A model generated the notes under the pieces. The model had not been told where the DNA came from and ran no database searches. It saw only the letters and a program-made list of their open reading frames with translations. DNA of 64,000 bases from Bacillus sp. 2B10 (lineage in GTDB: Bacteria; Pseudomonadota; Alphaproteobacteria; Sphingomonadales; Sphingomonadaceae): contig RPSH01000001.1 of the NCBI GenBank assembly GCA_003946805.1, positions 224,801 through 288,800 on the forward strand, read 5' to 3'. How positions within the stretch are numbered: the stretch's first letter is position 1; the number at the start of each line of letters is the position of its first letter. Below are positions 12,851 to 21,314 of the stretch, piece after piece. A program made the position numbers and the translations under genes.

Positions 12851-12908
12851 ATTCACTACGAAGGAGGCGTGGCGGGAGGTTGCTTCGTTCGACCTATGGC
12901 GCCCGTCC

Positions 12909-15074
12909 TCACACGAAGCTGTACGGATCGACGTCGACCGCCACCCGGACCTTCGGCCCCCATTCGACGCCGTCCAGCCAGTCGCGGATCACGTCCTGCA
13001 CGTCCAGCGCGCGCGTGGCGTGGACCAGCAGGCGGAAGCGGTGGCGTCCGCGCAGCATCGCCAGCGGGGCGGGGGCGGGGCCATAGACGTGGCAGCCGTC
13101 GACCTGCGGCGCGGCGCGGCCGATCGCGCGGGCGGTGGCGTCGGCCGCGCCCTTGTCCTCCGACGACACGATGATCGCGGCATAGCGGCCGAACGGCGGC
13201 ACCTCCGCCTCGCGCCGCGCCTCGGTCTCGGCGGCATAGAAGCTGTCGGCATCGCCCGAGATCAGCGCCTGCATCACCGGCGCATTGGGCTGCGTCGTCT
13301 GGATATAGACATGGCCGGGCTTGGTGCCGCGCCCCGCGCGCCCGGCGACCTGCGCGATCTGTTGAAAGGTGCGTTCAGACGCGCGCAGGTCGCCGCCCTG
13401 CAACCCCAGATCGGCGTCGATCACCCCGACACAGGTCAGGTCGGGGAAATGATATCCCTTGGTCACCAGCTGCGTGCCGACGACGATGTCGATGTCGCCC
13501 GCCTCCATCCGCCCGACGAACTCCGCCGCCCTGGCCGGGGACCAGATGGTGTCGGAGGTGACGATGGCGATCTTTGCGGTCGGCCACAGCGCGGCGGCCT
13601 CGTCGGCGATGCGTTCGACGCCGGGGCCGCACGCGACCAGCGCATCCTCGGCATGGCATTCGGGGCAGGCGCGCGGCGTCGGGATGACATGGCCGCAATG
13701 GTGGCACGACAGCCGGTGGATCAGCCGGTGTTCGACCATCCATGCGGTGCAATTGGGGCATTGGAAGCGATGCCCGCACGACCGGCACAGGGTGAGGGGC
13801 GCATAGCCGCGCCGGTTGAGGAACAGCAGCGCCTGTTCCTTGCGGCCGAGCGTCTCGTCGATCGCCTTGACCAGCGGCGCCGCGATCCAGCGGCCGCGTT
13901 CGGGCGGTTGTTCGATCAGGTCGATCGGTTCGATGGTGGGCAGCTGCGCCTTGCCGTAGCGGCCGGGCAGCTTCACCTCGGTATAGCGGCCCTGCGCGAC
14001 CTGTTGCCGCGTCTCGATCGCCGGGGTCGCGCTGGCGAGGATGACTGCGCATTTCTCGAACAGCCCGCGCATCACCGCGACGTCGCGGGCGTGATAATGC
14101 ACGCCCTCTTCCTGCTTGAAGCTGGTCTCGTGCGCCTCGTCGACGACGATCAGCCCCAGATCGGCATAGGGCAGGAACAGCGCGGACCGTGCGCCGACCA
14201 CGACCTTCGCCTGACCGCTGGCAATCGCGCGCCACGCCCGGCGGCGCTGGGTCGAGCGCAGGTCGCTGTGCCACGGCACCGGCTCGCAGCCGAAGCGCGC
14301 GGTGAAGCGTTTCAGGAACGGTTCGGTCAGCGCGATCTCGGGCAGCAGCACCAGCACCTGCCGCCCCTGCCGGATCGCGGCTGCTACGCCCTCGAAATAT
14401 ACCTCGGTCTTGCCGGAGCCCGTGACGCCGTCGAGCAGGAAGGGGTGGAAGGCCCGGGCATCGACCGCCGCCGTCAGCTGGTCCGCCGCCGCCTGCTGGT
14501 CGGCGGACAGGGCGGGCTGGTGGTGATCGGGGTCGGGCACGGGATAGGGCTGGTCGATATCGACCGACACCGCCTCGATCGCGCCGAGCTTCACCAGCCC
14601 GCGGATCACCGCGTCGGACACGTCGGCGATGCTCGCCAGTTCACGCACCAGCCCGCGCCGCTCGCCGATCCGCTCCAGCGCCTGTTCGCGCTGCGGGGTC
14701 ATCCGGTCGGGCACCACGCCGGTCGCGCGATATTCGATGGCGAGCTTCGCCCCCTCCAGCGCCGAATTGGACGCGAGGCACATGCGCAGGACGGAGGCGG
14801 GGGCGGCGAGATAATAGCCCGCGGTCCATTCGACCAGCCGGCGCAAGGGCGCGGCGATCGGCGGCACGTCGGCGACGGCGAGCAACGGGCGCAGCCGGTT
14901 GTCGCCGACCTCCTCGGTCGCCAGCCGTTCGGCATCCCACACCACGCCGACCAGCTGGCGGGGGCCGAGCGGGGCGGTGACGATCGAGCCCGGCTCGACC
15001 GCAAGCCCATGCGGCACACGATAGTCGAGCGGCCCGAGTGCGGCGTTGAGCAGGAGGACGCGGGCGCGGGACAT
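12909..15074 (-). CDS. priA: Primosomal protein N' (replication restart helicase)
   Basis: 721 residues. The N-terminal DNA-binding region (about 1-180) is followed by a superfamily 2 helicase core with Walker A GVTGSGKTEVYF, the DEAH box IVVDEAHETSFKQ, and a later GTQLVTKGYHFP motif. Between the helicase lobes is the zinc domain with paired CxxC motifs (CRSCGHRFQCPNC; CHHCG; CPEC). PriA reloads the replisome at collapsed forks. The start at 15072-15074 (MSRARVLLLNAALGPLDY) matches the family. Confidence 0.97.
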   Translation of the reverse strand: MSRARVLLLNAALGPLDYRVPHGLAVEPGSIVTAPLGPRQLVGVVWDAERLATEEVGDNRLRPLLAVADVPPIAAPLRRLVEWTAGYYLAAPASVLRMCLASNSALEGAKLAIEYRATGVVPDRMTPQREQALERIGERRGLVRELASIADVSDAVIRGLVKLGAIEAVSVDIDQPYPVPDPDHHQPALSADQQAAADQLTAAVDARAFHPFLLDGVTGSGKTEVYFEGVAAAIRQGRQVLVLLPEIALTEPFLKRFTARFGCEPVPWHSDLRSTQRRRAWRAIASGQAKVVVGARSALFLPYADLGLIVVDEAHETSFKQEEGVHYHARDVAVMRGLFEKCAVILASATPAIETRQQVAQGRYTEVKLPGRYGKAQLPTIEPIDLIEQPPERGRWIAAPLVKAIDETLGRKEQALLFLNRRGYAPLTLCRSCGHRFQCPNCTAWMVEHRLIHRLSCHHCGHVIPTPRACPECHAEDALVACGPGVERIADEAAALWPTAKIAIVTSDTIWSPARAAEFVGRMEAGDIDIVVGTQLVTKGYHFPDLTCVGVIDADLGLQGGDLRASERTFQQIAQVAGRAGRGTKPGHVYIQTTQPNAPVMQALISGDADSFYAAETEARREAEVPPFGRYAAIIVSSEDKGAADATARAIGRAAPQVDGCHVYGPAPAPLAMLRGRHRFRLLVHATRALDVQDVIRDWLDGVEWGPKVRVAVDVDPYSFV

Positions 15075-15134
15075 GGAGGGGTAGATAGGGGCTGCCGGGC
15101 CGGAATGGAATCCGCCGCTTCCTGCCCGGGGTAA

Positions 15135-15160
15135 CGTACCCCCGCGCAGGCGGGGGTACG
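15135..15160. terminator. Short family A palindrome after the TonB receptor gene
   Basis: CGTACCCCCGC and GCGGGGGTACG form an 11-bp perfect stem around GCAG, 15 bases beyond the receptor stop codon and before priA. It is a single-stem version of the family A repeat. It could stop receptor transcription, but no T-tract follows, so termination would need Rho. Confidence 0.45.
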
Positions 15161-15175
15161 ATCGACGTCAGGCCG

Positions 15176-17251
15176 TTACAGCGCCAGCCGCGCCGTCACC
15201 CGCACGTCCCGCCCGGCCAGCGGTGCGAAGTCCTTCAGGAAGCTGGCGTGCCGCCGCGCCTCGACGTCGAAGAGGTTGTTCGCCGATACCATCAGCGTCG
15301 TCCGGCTGTCGCGGCCGAACGGGCGCAGCGATACCGATGCGTTGACCATCGTAAAGGCCGGCGTCGTCGTTTCCAGGTCGGCGACGCGGTTCTGGCGCGT
15401 CACATGCTCGACCTCGCCGCGCACCTGCACCATCCGGCCCTGCGCCTCGATCCCGCCGAGCAGGCGCAGCGGCGGGATGCGCGGGGCGGGGCCGCGGTCG
15501 ACGATCGTCGCGCGGGTATAGTCGGCGAGGCCGTCGATATTGACTGCCGTCCCGCCGAACTGCGCGAGCCGCGCCGACGCCTCCGCTTCGAAACCCCATA
15601 GCCGCGCATCGGCCTGGCTGTACTGGAACACCGGCAGCTCGTCCCGTTCGGCACCGGTCGGGTTCTCGTAGATGAAGTTGCGGAACCAGTTGTGATAGGC
15701 CGACAGGCCGAAGCTGTAGCCGTCGCCCGATCCCTTCAGCGTCGCTTCGAGCCCGTCGCTGATCTCCTTGGCGAAGCCGGGATTGCCGACCTCGAACGCC
15801 TGCGTGCCGGCATGTGGCCCGTTGGCGAACAGTTCCTCGGCCGACGGCGCGCGCTCGGTATGGCTGGCGTTGATGCCGAAGCGGACATTGCCGACCACCC
15901 CGACGCTGCCGCCCAGCGAGCCCGAGAAGCTGTTGAAGCTGCGGCGGATGTCGTCGTTGCCCAGCAATGCGTCTGCGGCGGCGCGGGCGACGGTGTATTC
16001 ATAGCGTCCGCCTGCTTCGGCCCGGAACGCACCCATGTCGAACGACTGGAGCGTGAAGAGGCCGAATTGCTGCGTCTCGCTCTTGGGCAGGAATTTCTCT
16101 TCGCCGACGATGTTCAGGTCGCGGATGAACATCTGCCCGCCGATCGCGCCGCGCCAGCTGCCGCGCGCCGCCTGTACCAGTTCCAGCCGCGCTTCCAGCC
16201 CCCGGTTGAAGAAGCTGGTGCCGATTTCGCCGGTATCCTCGATCTCGTCATGCCGGTAATCGGCAAAGCCCGCGCGCAGGCGGATCTTTTCGAGCAGGCC
16301 GTCGCCGGTATTCACCTCGGCGCGCATGTCGGCGCGGGTCTGCTGGACGTGCAGCGTCACCTGCTCCGCCTCGCCGCCGTCGAGCGAATAGCGGATCGGC
16401 ACGCCGTAGCGATTGTCGAGATGACTGACCGAGAAGCCGAGATTGCCGGTTTCGGTGACGATCGCCGCGCCGCCCGCGACCTCCCACATCTCCGACTGCG
16501 AATTGGGCAGCTTGCCGCGCAGGTCGGCCAGCGCGCGGGTGTCGGCATTGGCGCTCGCCGCCGCCTGCGCGCGCAAGGGGCGCGAGAGGATGTAGCCGCC
16601 GGTGTCGAGGTCGTCGGTCCTGCCATAGGTGCCGTCGAGGTGGAACACGACCTTGTCGGTCACCGGCACGTCGACCGCCGCCGATGCGCTCCGTTCGTTC
16701 GCGGCCGAGCCATAGGTGGCGAGCGCGTCGATATGGACCGGTTCGGTCGGCACCTGGCGCGGGATGCGGCTGTCGATGACGTTGACGACGCCGCCGATCG
16801 CCGACGATCCAAACAGCAGCGCCGCCGGGCCGCGCAGCACCTCGATCCGGTCGGCGGTCAGCGGGTTGATCGCCACGGCATGGTCGACCGAGGTGTTCGA
16901 CACGTCGAAGCTGCCGATGCCGTCGGTCAGCACGCGCACCCGCTCGCCCTGCAACCCGCGCAGCACCGGGCGCGACGCGTTGGGACCGAAGCTGGTGGCC
17001 GACACGCCCGGCTGGCGCGCCAGCGTCTCGCCGATCGTCGTGCGCAGCTCGCGGGTCAGTTCCTCGCCGCGCAGCACCGTCGTGCCCGACAGCACATCGG
17101 TCTGGTTGCGCTGATAGGGGGCGGTCACGATGATCTCGGCCGGCGCCTCACGGTGATAGCTGTCGCCTGCCGGGGCCGGATCGCTCTGGGCATGGGCGGC
17201 GACGGGCAGGATCAGGGCGGTGCTCGACAGCCACAGGGCGGGACGGAACAT
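15176..17251 (-). CDS. TonB-dependent outer-membrane receptor (ZnuD-like)
   Basis: 691 residues with a signal peptide (LWLSSTALILPVAAHAQS), a plug domain (about 40-160) containing RPVLRGLQGERVRVLTDGI and IEVLRGPAALLFGSSAIGGV, and a 22-strand barrel ending in a C-terminal aromatic-poor RVTARLAL. The plug, with DHAVAINPL before the LRGPA motif and VVNVIDSRIP after it, resembles the ZnuD/zinc-receptor group more than siderophore receptors. The His-rich loop typical of ZnuD is not obvious, so the substrate is uncertain. It is divergent from an IclR regulator. Confidence 0.88.
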   Translation of the reverse strand: MFRPALWLSSTALILPVAAHAQSDPAPAGDSYHREAPAEIIVTAPYQRNQTDVLSGTTVLRGEELTRELRTTIGETLARQPGVSATSFGPNASRPVLRGLQGERVRVLTDGIGSFDVSNTSVDHAVAINPLTADRIEVLRGPAALLFGSSAIGGVVNVIDSRIPRQVPTEPVHIDALATYGSAANERSASAAVDVPVTDKVVFHLDGTYGRTDDLDTGGYILSRPLRAQAAASANADTRALADLRGKLPNSQSEMWEVAGGAAIVTETGNLGFSVSHLDNRYGVPIRYSLDGGEAEQVTLHVQQTRADMRAEVNTGDGLLEKIRLRAGFADYRHDEIEDTGEIGTSFFNRGLEARLELVQAARGSWRGAIGGQMFIRDLNIVGEEKFLPKSETQQFGLFTLQSFDMGAFRAEAGGRYEYTVARAAADALLGNDDIRRSFNSFSGSLGGSVGVVGNVRFGINASHTERAPSAEELFANGPHAGTQAFEVGNPGFAKEISDGLEATLKGSGDGYSFGLSAYHNWFRNFIYENPTGAERDELPVFQYSQADARLWGFEAEASARLAQFGGTAVNIDGLADYTRATIVDRGPAPRIPPLRLLGGIEAQGRMVQVRGEVEHVTRQNRVADLETTTPAFTMVNASVSLRPFGRDSRTTLMVSANNLFDVEARRHASFLKDFAPLAGRDVRVTARLAL

Positions 17252-17402
17252 TGCGGGACGACTCCAAGGTTACACGGACCGGCTGCGCCTAACGTAAGAT
17301 GATACAACATACCAAGTGTTTTCGCGCGCCGTGGCGGCGGTCGAACGGACGCGGCGTGCCATCGCCTTGCGCCAGCGGACATTTGCGGCAAAAGTCGCCG
17401 CC
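17252..17402. promoter_or_regulatory. Divergent promoter region between the TonB receptor and iclR-type gene
   Basis: 151 bases contain an imperfect palindrome at 17294-17312 (GTAAGATGATACAACATAC, centre near 17303) set in the only AT-rich stretch of the gap. Its composition recalls Zur/Fur-type boxes, but the match is partial. It could equally be an IclR operator. Confidence 0.35.
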
Positions 17403-18218
17403 ATGACGAGCCAGTTGCCCGCGCCTGCCGCCGACGCCCCCGAGGTCGATACCGCCGACGACCGCCGCTATCGCGCGCCCGCGCTGGAAAAGGGACTCGA
17501 TATCCTCGAACTGCTCGCCGGCGTCGCGACGCCGCTGACGCTGACGCAGATCGTCCAGCGGCTGGGCCGGTCGCATGGCGAACTGTTCCGCATGGTGCAG
17601 GTGCTGGAATATCGCGGCTATCTGACGGCGGAGGCGGGGGGCGAGGGCTACACCCTGAGCGACCGGCTGTTCTCGCTCGGCATGAACCAGCCGCGCACCC
17701 GCTATCTGATCGAGGTCGCCTTGCCCGAAATGCGGCGGCTGGCGCAGGAAACGGGCCAGTCGTGCCATGTCGCGGTCCACACCATGGGCGACATGGCGGT
17801 GGTCGCGCGGATGGAATCGGCGGACCAGCTCGGCTTTTCGGTCCGCGTCGGCTATCGCCGGCCGCTGTTGCAGGCGGCGTCGGGGGTGGTCCTCTACGCC
17901 TTCCAGCCCGCCGACGTCCGCGCCCGCTGGGAAGCGCTGCTCGATCCCGCGCCCAGCGCCGAAGCCCTCGCCGCCTTCCGCGCCCATGCCGGGGAAGTGC
18001 AGGTCAGCGGCATCGAACGCACCCCCAGCCGCTTCGTCAGCGGCGTGACCGACCTGTCCGCCCCGATCCTGCGCGGCGGCGCGGCGGCGGCGGCGCTGAC
18101 CATGCCCTATCTGTCGAAACTGGCGGAGGCGGACGCGATCGACGCCGCAGCGGCGGCGGTGCGGGCGGCGGCGGCGCGGATTTCGGCGCAACTGGTCGAC
18201 GACGACCATCATCCTTGA
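17403..18218 (+). CDS. IclR-family transcriptional regulator
   Basis: 271 residues. The N-terminal winged helix (about 25-90) reads ALEKGLDILELLA, LTLTQIVQRLGRSHGELFRMV and LEYRGYL. The C-terminal ligand-binding domain has the usual HVAVHTMGDMAVVARMES and VGYRRPLLQAASGVVLYA stretches. The start is the ATG at 17403, while an earlier start would add 29 basic residues unlike the family. The next gene on the strand is an L-fuconate dehydratase 282 bases on, which suggests control of sugar-acid catabolism, though the divergent TonB receptor is also a candidate target. Confidence 0.9.
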   Translation: MTSQLPAPAADAPEVDTADDRRYRAPALEKGLDILELLAGVATPLTLTQIVQRLGRSHGELFRMVQVLEYRGYLTAEAGGEGYTLSDRLFSLGMNQPRTRYLIEVALPEMRRLAQETGQSCHVAVHTMGDMAVVARMESADQLGFSVRVGYRRPLLQAASGVVLYAFQPADVRARWEALLDPAPSAEALAAFRAHAGEVQVSGIERTPSRFVSGVTDLSAPILRGGAAAAALTMPYLSKLAEADAIDAAAAAVRAAAARISAQLVDDDHHP

Positions 18219-18244
18219 AGGGGCACCGGTTTCCGCGCTTTCTC

Positions 18245-18334
18245 CGTACCCCCGCGCAGGCGGGGGTCCAGGGCGGCTGAGTAGCGACGGGTGTTCTGCT
18301 GGGCTCTGGACCCCCGCCTGCGCGGGGATGACGG
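18245..18334. repeat. Family A inverted repeat, GCGCAGGCGGGGGT subtype
   Basis: Left arm CGTACCCCCGCGCAGGCGGG and right arm CCCCCGCCTGCGCGGGGATG, about 45 bases apart, lie between the iclR-type gene and the fuconate dehydratase. This is the C-rich subtype, also present at 15135 and 31443. Confidence 0.8.
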
Positions 18335-18500
18335 AAATCGATGGGCGGCGGACATGCAGCGGGGGACATTTTCCACGCGCGTGATCCACGCTTTCCTGTT
18401 GCAAGCGAAAATCCGTTCACATATGAAAACCGTTGGGCGTCGGATGCGGCGACCGGGACGGGGCGGATCGATCATCATGGGCGCCCCATGGGGGCTGCAC

Positions 18501-19790
18501 ATGACGATCATCACCCGGCTATCGGTTCACGACATCCGGTTTCCGACTTCGGCGTTTCTCGACGGTTCGGACGCGATGAACCCCGAGCCCGATTATTCGG
18601 CGGCCTACTGCATCCTCGAAACCGATACGCCCGGCCTCGAAGGGCACGGCCTGACCTTCACCATCGGCCGCGGCAACGACCTGTGCTGTGCGGCGATCGC
18701 CACGCTGGCGCCGCTGGTCGAAGGGCTGTCGCTCGACGAGATCCGCAGCGACGGCGCGGGCTTCTGGCGGCGGATGACCGGCGACAGCCAGTTGCGCTGG
18801 GTCGGCCCGGAAAAGGGGATCATCCACCTCGCCACCGGCGCGGTGGTCAATGCGGTGTGGGACCTCTTGGCCAAGTCCGCGGGCCTGCCGCTGTGGGACT
18901 ATATCGGGTCGATGTCGGCCAGCGAGATCGTCGGCCTGATCGATTTCCGCTACATGACCGACTGCATCACCCCCGACGAGGCGGTCGCGCTGCTCGAGGA
19001 ACGCGCGATCGGCAAGGCGGCGCGGCGCGAGACGCTGCTGGCGGAAGGCTATCCGGCCTATACCACCTCGCCCGGCTGGCTCGGCTATTCGGATGAAAAG
19101 CTGGTCCGCCTGTGCCGCGAGGCGGTGGCCGACGGCTTCACCCATATCAAGCTGAAGGTCGGCGGCGATCCGGAGAACGACCGCCGCCGCGTCGCGCTGG
19201 CGCGCGAGACGATCGGGCCGGACATCGACCTGATGATCGACGCCAACCAGGTGTGGGAAGTCGACGACGCGATCGCGCGTGTGAACGACCTCGCCTTCGC
19301 CAAACCCCGCTTCATCGAGGAGCCGACCTCGCCCGACGATGTCGAGGGGCACCGCACGATCCGCGAGGGCGTGCGGCCAGTCCAGGTCGCCACCGGCGAG
19401 ATGTGCCAGAACCGCATCGTCTTCAAACAGTTCATCATGCGCCACGCATTGGACGTCGTGCAGATCGACGCCTGCCGGCTGGGCGGCGTGAACGAGGTGC
19501 TGGCGGTGCTGCTGATGGCGGCAAAGTTCAACCTGGCGGTGTGGCCGCACGCCGGCGGCGTCGGGCTGTGCGAATATGTCCAGCACCTCTCGATGATCGA
19601 CTATCTGTGCTTCTCGGGCGTGAAGCACGACCGCGCGGCCGAATTCGTCGATCACCTCCACGAACATTTCGTCGATCCCTGCATCGTCCGGAACGGCGCC
19701 TATCGCGCGCCGACGCTGCCGGGCTATTCGATCGAGATGAAGCGCGAGTCGATGGAAGCGCATCGCTGGACGGGCGGCGCGAGGGGCTGA
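18501..19790 (+). CDS. L-fuconate dehydratase (enolase superfamily)
   Basis: 429 residues of the mandelate-racemase subgroup. The N-terminal capping domain (TRLSVHDIRFPTS) is followed by a barrel with the KxK base motif in HIKLKVGGD, metal ligands in IDANQVWE, FIEEPTSPDD and ATGEMCQNR, and the His of WPHAGGVGLCEY. The TSPDD after the EE pair and the MCQNR motif are typical of FucD, which dehydrates L-fuconate to 2-keto-3-deoxy-L-fuconate. Other fucose-pathway genes are not in this window. The start at 18501 (MTIITRLSVHD) matches the family. Confidence 0.9.
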   Translation: MTIITRLSVHDIRFPTSAFLDGSDAMNPEPDYSAAYCILETDTPGLEGHGLTFTIGRGNDLCCAAIATLAPLVEGLSLDEIRSDGAGFWRRMTGDSQLRWVGPEKGIIHLATGAVVNAVWDLLAKSAGLPLWDYIGSMSASEIVGLIDFRYMTDCITPDEAVALLEERAIGKAARRETLLAEGYPAYTTSPGWLGYSDEKLVRLCREAVADGFTHIKLKVGGDPENDRRRVALARETIGPDIDLMIDANQVWEVDDAIARVNDLAFAKPRFIEEPTSPDDVEGHRTIREGVRPVQVATGEMCQNRIVFKQFIMRHALDVVQIDACRLGGVNEVLAVLLMAAKFNLAVWPHAGGVGLCEYVQHLSMIDYLCFSGVKHDRAAEFVDHLHEHFVDPCIVRNGAYRAPTLPGYSIEMKRESMEAHRWTGGARG

Positions 19791-19800
19791 TCGACCGAAT

Positions 19801-19883
19801 CGTCGCCCCAGCGCAGGCTGGGGCCTCACGCGGTTCCTGTCCCGCGTCGTCACCGGGAGATCCCAGCCTTCGCTGGGATGACG
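19801..19883. repeat. Family A inverted repeat
   Basis: Left arm CGTCGCCCCAGCGCAGGCTG and right arm CCCAGCCTTCGCTGGGATGA, with a 35-base spacer containing CACGCGG, eleven bases after the fuconate dehydratase stop and before the RND operon. It may act as the 3' boundary of the upstream transcript. Confidence 0.8.
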
Positions 19884-20057
19884 TTTGATGCTCCCCCCTT
19901 CGTAACCCTTCCTTGCCGGTCCGCGACAAATTGCGACAACTAGCGCATTGCGTCGATCGAAGCCGTGCGTATGAAAACATGCAATGAAACTTTCGGATGG
20001 GCCGGCGGTTACGCCCCGGCGCATCCGCGCCGTTTTTCCGTCGCAAAGGTTGCCGCC

Positions 20058-21269
20058 TTGATCCGATCCGCGTCGTCGCGCGTCCGCCCGTTCCTGTTGC
20101 TGTCGACCCTGCTGGCCCTGTCGGCCTGTGGCGGCGGCAGTGGGGAAAAGGCGACGAAGAACGGCCGCGGCAACCAGGGGCCGGCGCAGGTCGGCTTCGT
20201 CGTGGTGCAGGCGACCAGCGTCGCACAGACCGCCGACCTCGCCGCGCGCGTCGTCGCGTTCCAGCAGTCGGAGGTCCGCCCGCAGGTCGCCGGCCTCATC
20301 CGCAAGCGCTTCTTCACCGAAGGCGCGCTGGTCCGCGCCGGGCAGACGCTCTACGAGATCGACCCGCGCCTGTATCGCGCGCAGACCAACGAAGCGACCG
20401 CGAACCTGAACAGTGCCCGCGCCAATGCCGAGGCGACGCGGGTGCGCGCCGAACGCTTCCGCCCGCTGGCGGAGATCGAGGCGGTCAGCCGCCAGGATTA
20501 TACCGACGCCGCCGCACAGGCGAGGCAAGCCGCCGCCGCCGTCGAACAGAGCCGGGCGCAGCTGGAAACGGCGCGGGTCAACCTGTCCTTCACCCGCGTC
20601 CCCGCGCCGATCACCGGGCGGATCGGGCGCAGCTATTTCACCGAAGGCGCGCTGGTCACGACCAACCAGGCCGATCCGCTGGCGGTGATCCAGCGGCTCG
20701 ACCCGATCTTCGTCGATATCCAGCAATCGGCCGCCGACCTGCTGACGCTGCGCCGCGAACTGGCCAGCGGCGGCGTGATCCCGGCCTCCGCCGCGGTCCG
20801 GCTGCGGCTGGAGGACGGCAGCGATTTCGGCCAGACCGGCACCGTCCAGTTCGCCGAGGTGATGGTGAACGCGCAGACCGGCACGGTGACGCTGCGCGCC
20901 CGCTTCCCCAACCCCCAGGGCATATTGCTGCCCGGCATGTTCGTCCGCGCGCAGTTCGCGCAGGCGATCAACCAGCGCGCGATCCTCGTGCCGCAACAGG
21001 CGGTGAAGCGCGATCCCAAGGGGCAGGCGACGGTGTTCGTCGTCGGTCCGAACGACACCGCCGTGCAGAAGGTGATCGAGGCCGACCGGACGCAGGGCCA
21101 GTTCTGGGTCGTGACCGGCGGCCTCGATCCCGGCGACAAGGTGATTACGCAGGGGACCGCGAACCTGCGCCCCGGTGCGAAGATCAGGCCGGTACCCGCC
21201 AGCGCGCCGCAGTCGATCCAACCCAAGCCTGCCGGTGACCAGCCGTCCGCGCCCGCGAAAGCCGGCTAA
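20058..21269 (+). CDS. RND efflux periplasmic adaptor (membrane fusion protein, AcrA/MexA type)
   Basis: 403 residues from the TTG at 20058, which has AAAGG eight bases upstream and gives a standard lipoprotein signal (FLLLSTLLALSAC). An ATG at 19971 in the same frame would add 29 residues before the signal and seems less likely. The protein has the lipoyl/hairpin/lipoyl layout: RPQVAGLIRKRFFTEGALVRAGQ, an Ala/Glu/Arg coiled-coil hairpin, LSFTRVPAPITGRIGRS, then the beta-barrel and membrane-proximal domains. It joins the inner-membrane pump to the outer-membrane channel. First gene of a three-gene operon. Confidence 0.92.
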   Translation: MIRSASSRVRPFLLLSTLLALSACGGGSGEKATKNGRGNQGPAQVGFVVVQATSVAQTADLAARVVAFQQSEVRPQVAGLIRKRFFTEGALVRAGQTLYEIDPRLYRAQTNEATANLNSARANAEATRVRAERFRPLAEIEAVSRQDYTDAAAQARQAAAAVEQSRAQLETARVNLSFTRVPAPITGRIGRSYFTEGALVTTNQADPLAVIQRLDPIFVDIQQSAADLLTLRRELASGGVIPASAAVRLRLEDGSDFGQTGTVQFAEVMVNAQTGTVTLRARFPNPQGILLPGMFVRAQFAQAINQRAILVPQQAVKRDPKGQATVFVVGPNDTAVQKVIEADRTQGQFWVVTGGLDPGDKVITQGTANLRPGAKIRPVPASAPQSIQPKPAGDQPSAPAKAG

Positions 21270-21272
21270 CCC

Positions 21273-21311
21273 ATGTCCCGCATATTCATCGCCCCGGCCC
21301 GGATCGCCTGA
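21273..21311 (+). other. 12-codon mini-ORF duplicating the start of the RND pump gene
   Basis: The mini-ORF encodes MSRIFIAPARIA and stops at TGA 21309-21311. The pump then starts at 21315 with MSRIFIDRPIFAW in the same frame, 42 bases later. The first six codons are the same protein with two silent changes. It is either a leader peptide or the trace of a small tandem duplication. Confidence 0.5.
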
Positions 21312-21314
21312 CGC

